Origin: Rallus limicola
Lineage: Eukaryota > Chordata > Aves > Gruiformes > Rallidae
Length of the DNA: 64,000 nt
Direction: 5' to 3'
Assembly: GCA_022605955.1 (NCBI GenBank)
Contig: JAKCOZ010000015.1
Location: forward strand, 3,043,287 to 3,107,286
The notes beneath the pieces are model-generated. The model worked only from the letters and a program-made list of their open reading frames with translations. It was not told the DNA's origin and searched no databases. This document shows, in pieces, positions 62,813-64,000 of the stretch. The translations under genes were made by a program, and so were the position numbers. Every line of letters begins with the position of its first letter. Position 1 is the first letter of the stretch.

Positions 62813-64000
62813 CTGATTGACAGGACAGACAGACAGCATCAGAAGAGATCAGCCAACACCTCAACCAGCTGAGTAGGGAGACAAGGGGCCACCATGAACC
62901 AGGGCAAGCACCATGGCCTGGCGTGACTGGACACGCCAAACTTGGTGCCCACTCCTAACCAAGGCTGATCCAGGCCCAAGTGACGTTCCACCAGCCTAAG
63001 CTCTCAGCCTGGTGGGGCAGGTACTGCTCCCCTCTGTGGAGGGCAGAGAACTGAACCCCACTGGGCAGCTCACCCAAACCTGTGCTGGGTCACAGCCGCT
63101 GCAGAAAGCAGCTCTCCTGACCCAACCGCTGAGACATGCCCAGGACACCCCTGCAACTCCATCTCTGGAGCCCACAATGTGCCCAGTTTGCCTCCATCCC
63201 ACCCCCAAGGAGGCTGTCCTGCTGGGCCACCTGTCCCCAGCAGCTGCCTGGGCACACAAACCACCAGCCTTAAGCCACAGAGAAATCCAGAGGCTCTTGG
63301 GTGCCTCTTAAGTGGGAGCCTGGAGCAGTTTTGGGAACCCAAGGCACACAAGACCTGCGTGCAGCCACCCAGGTGTTTGCAGCAACACAGACCCAACCCC
63401 TCCCACCCTGGACCCCAAACAAGACACCAAAGATAACACATGCTCTCTTTCCAGACTTGGAGGTGCCTCCCATTATGATGGGGGCTGCAGGGCTCCCAGC
63501 CTGGCGAGGGTGTGCTCAAGGCTCTGCTCCCAGCACGGTGTCAGCCCATGGGACTCCCAGCTGACCTGGGCCATGGCTTCACGCCTGTTTTTTAACAAAA
63601 TCCATGTGTACCCATGGCACTAGACAGGAACACAGCAGGGGTGGGAAACCCCAGCAACTCCCAGTACCACAGTGTGCCTTCCTGCTGCCAAGACCAGAGC
63701 CCAGCTCCTTCCTTAAACGCCAACCTTTGTTCCCAGTAGAGCTGTTGTCTTTTCCACCCCCAAAGAGATGCTCAAAGGAGCTGCTGGCAGGCAGAGACAC
63801 GGCTCCTTCCCTCGGGGCACAGCGGCCTGAGAGAAAGGAGCCTGGGAGGAATGGGGGGTAGAGGGGGCACCAAGGAAGGGAGTGCTCGTGCTCCCCCACC
63901 ACTTGCTCTCCAACCTGCTGGATGATGAGATGATACAGCAGCTGGCAACTCGGAGTGGCCACCCAGATGTGCAACTCTGGCCACCTTTCTCCAACCTCTT
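62813..64000 (-). other. TEX264 intron upstream of the first exon seen
   Basis: The preceding TEX264 exon, expected to encode the membrane helix, was searched for and not found here. No other gene is evident. Confidence 0.5.

Noticed and set aside
63579..63974. Minus-strand frame near the right edge as the missing upstream TEX264 exon
   Set aside because: No membrane helix or recognisable TEX264 sequence and no convincing splice edges.

Overview
The window is animal nuclear DNA, most likely from a bird. Evidence: multi-exon genes with GT/AG introns, several CR1-type LINE 3' ends (the dominant avian retroposon), very GC-rich sequence with CpG islands at gene starts, short introns and many G-rich minisatellites. 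The genes have their human orthologues on 3p21, which I recall corresponds largely to chicken chromosome 12. No prokaryotic-type system, CRISPR array or tRNA gene was found.

Layout. 1-110: CR1 remnant. 540-1690: a 55-bp minisatellite at the IFRD2 promoter. 1870-4855 (+): IFRD2, complete, 12 exons, 428 aa. 5798-6447 (-): LSMEM2, 160 aa. 8012-9605 (-): HYAL3, 445 aa. 10590-11318 (-): NAA80, 242 aa. 11644-12155: CR1. 12170-12660: CpG island, the likely shared NAA80/HYAL3 promoter. 12961-13441: an inverted copy of the sequence just behind IFRD2. 13478-13960: a decayed DRC1-like fragment. 15087-18273 (+): RRP9, complete, 15 exons, 483 aa. 19795-26358 (-): GRM2, complete, five coding exons, 869 aa, with a noncoding first exon near 29535. 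32298 to beyond the right edge (-): TEX264, its last three coding exons, with introns of 7.5 and 22.3 kb that hold CR1 copies, two tandem arrays and candidate regulatory sites. The TEX264 start lies outside the window.

The genes are not one pathway: a ribosome-bound translation regulator (IFRD2), a small membrane protein (LSMEM2), a lysosomal-type hyaluronidase (HYAL3), the actin N-terminal acetyltransferase (NAA80), a U3 snoRNP protein (RRP9), a synaptic glutamate receptor (GRM2) and an ER-phagy receptor (TEX264). Architecture is the interesting part. IFRD2 and LSMEM2 are convergent. RRP9 and GRM2 are convergent with poly(A) signals 7 bp apart. TEX264 runs head-to-tail into GRM2. An inverted repeat brackets LSMEM2-HYAL3-NAA80.

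All coordinates come from reading splice sites and frames by eye. Gene identities rest on remembered family sequence and would need a protein search to confirm.
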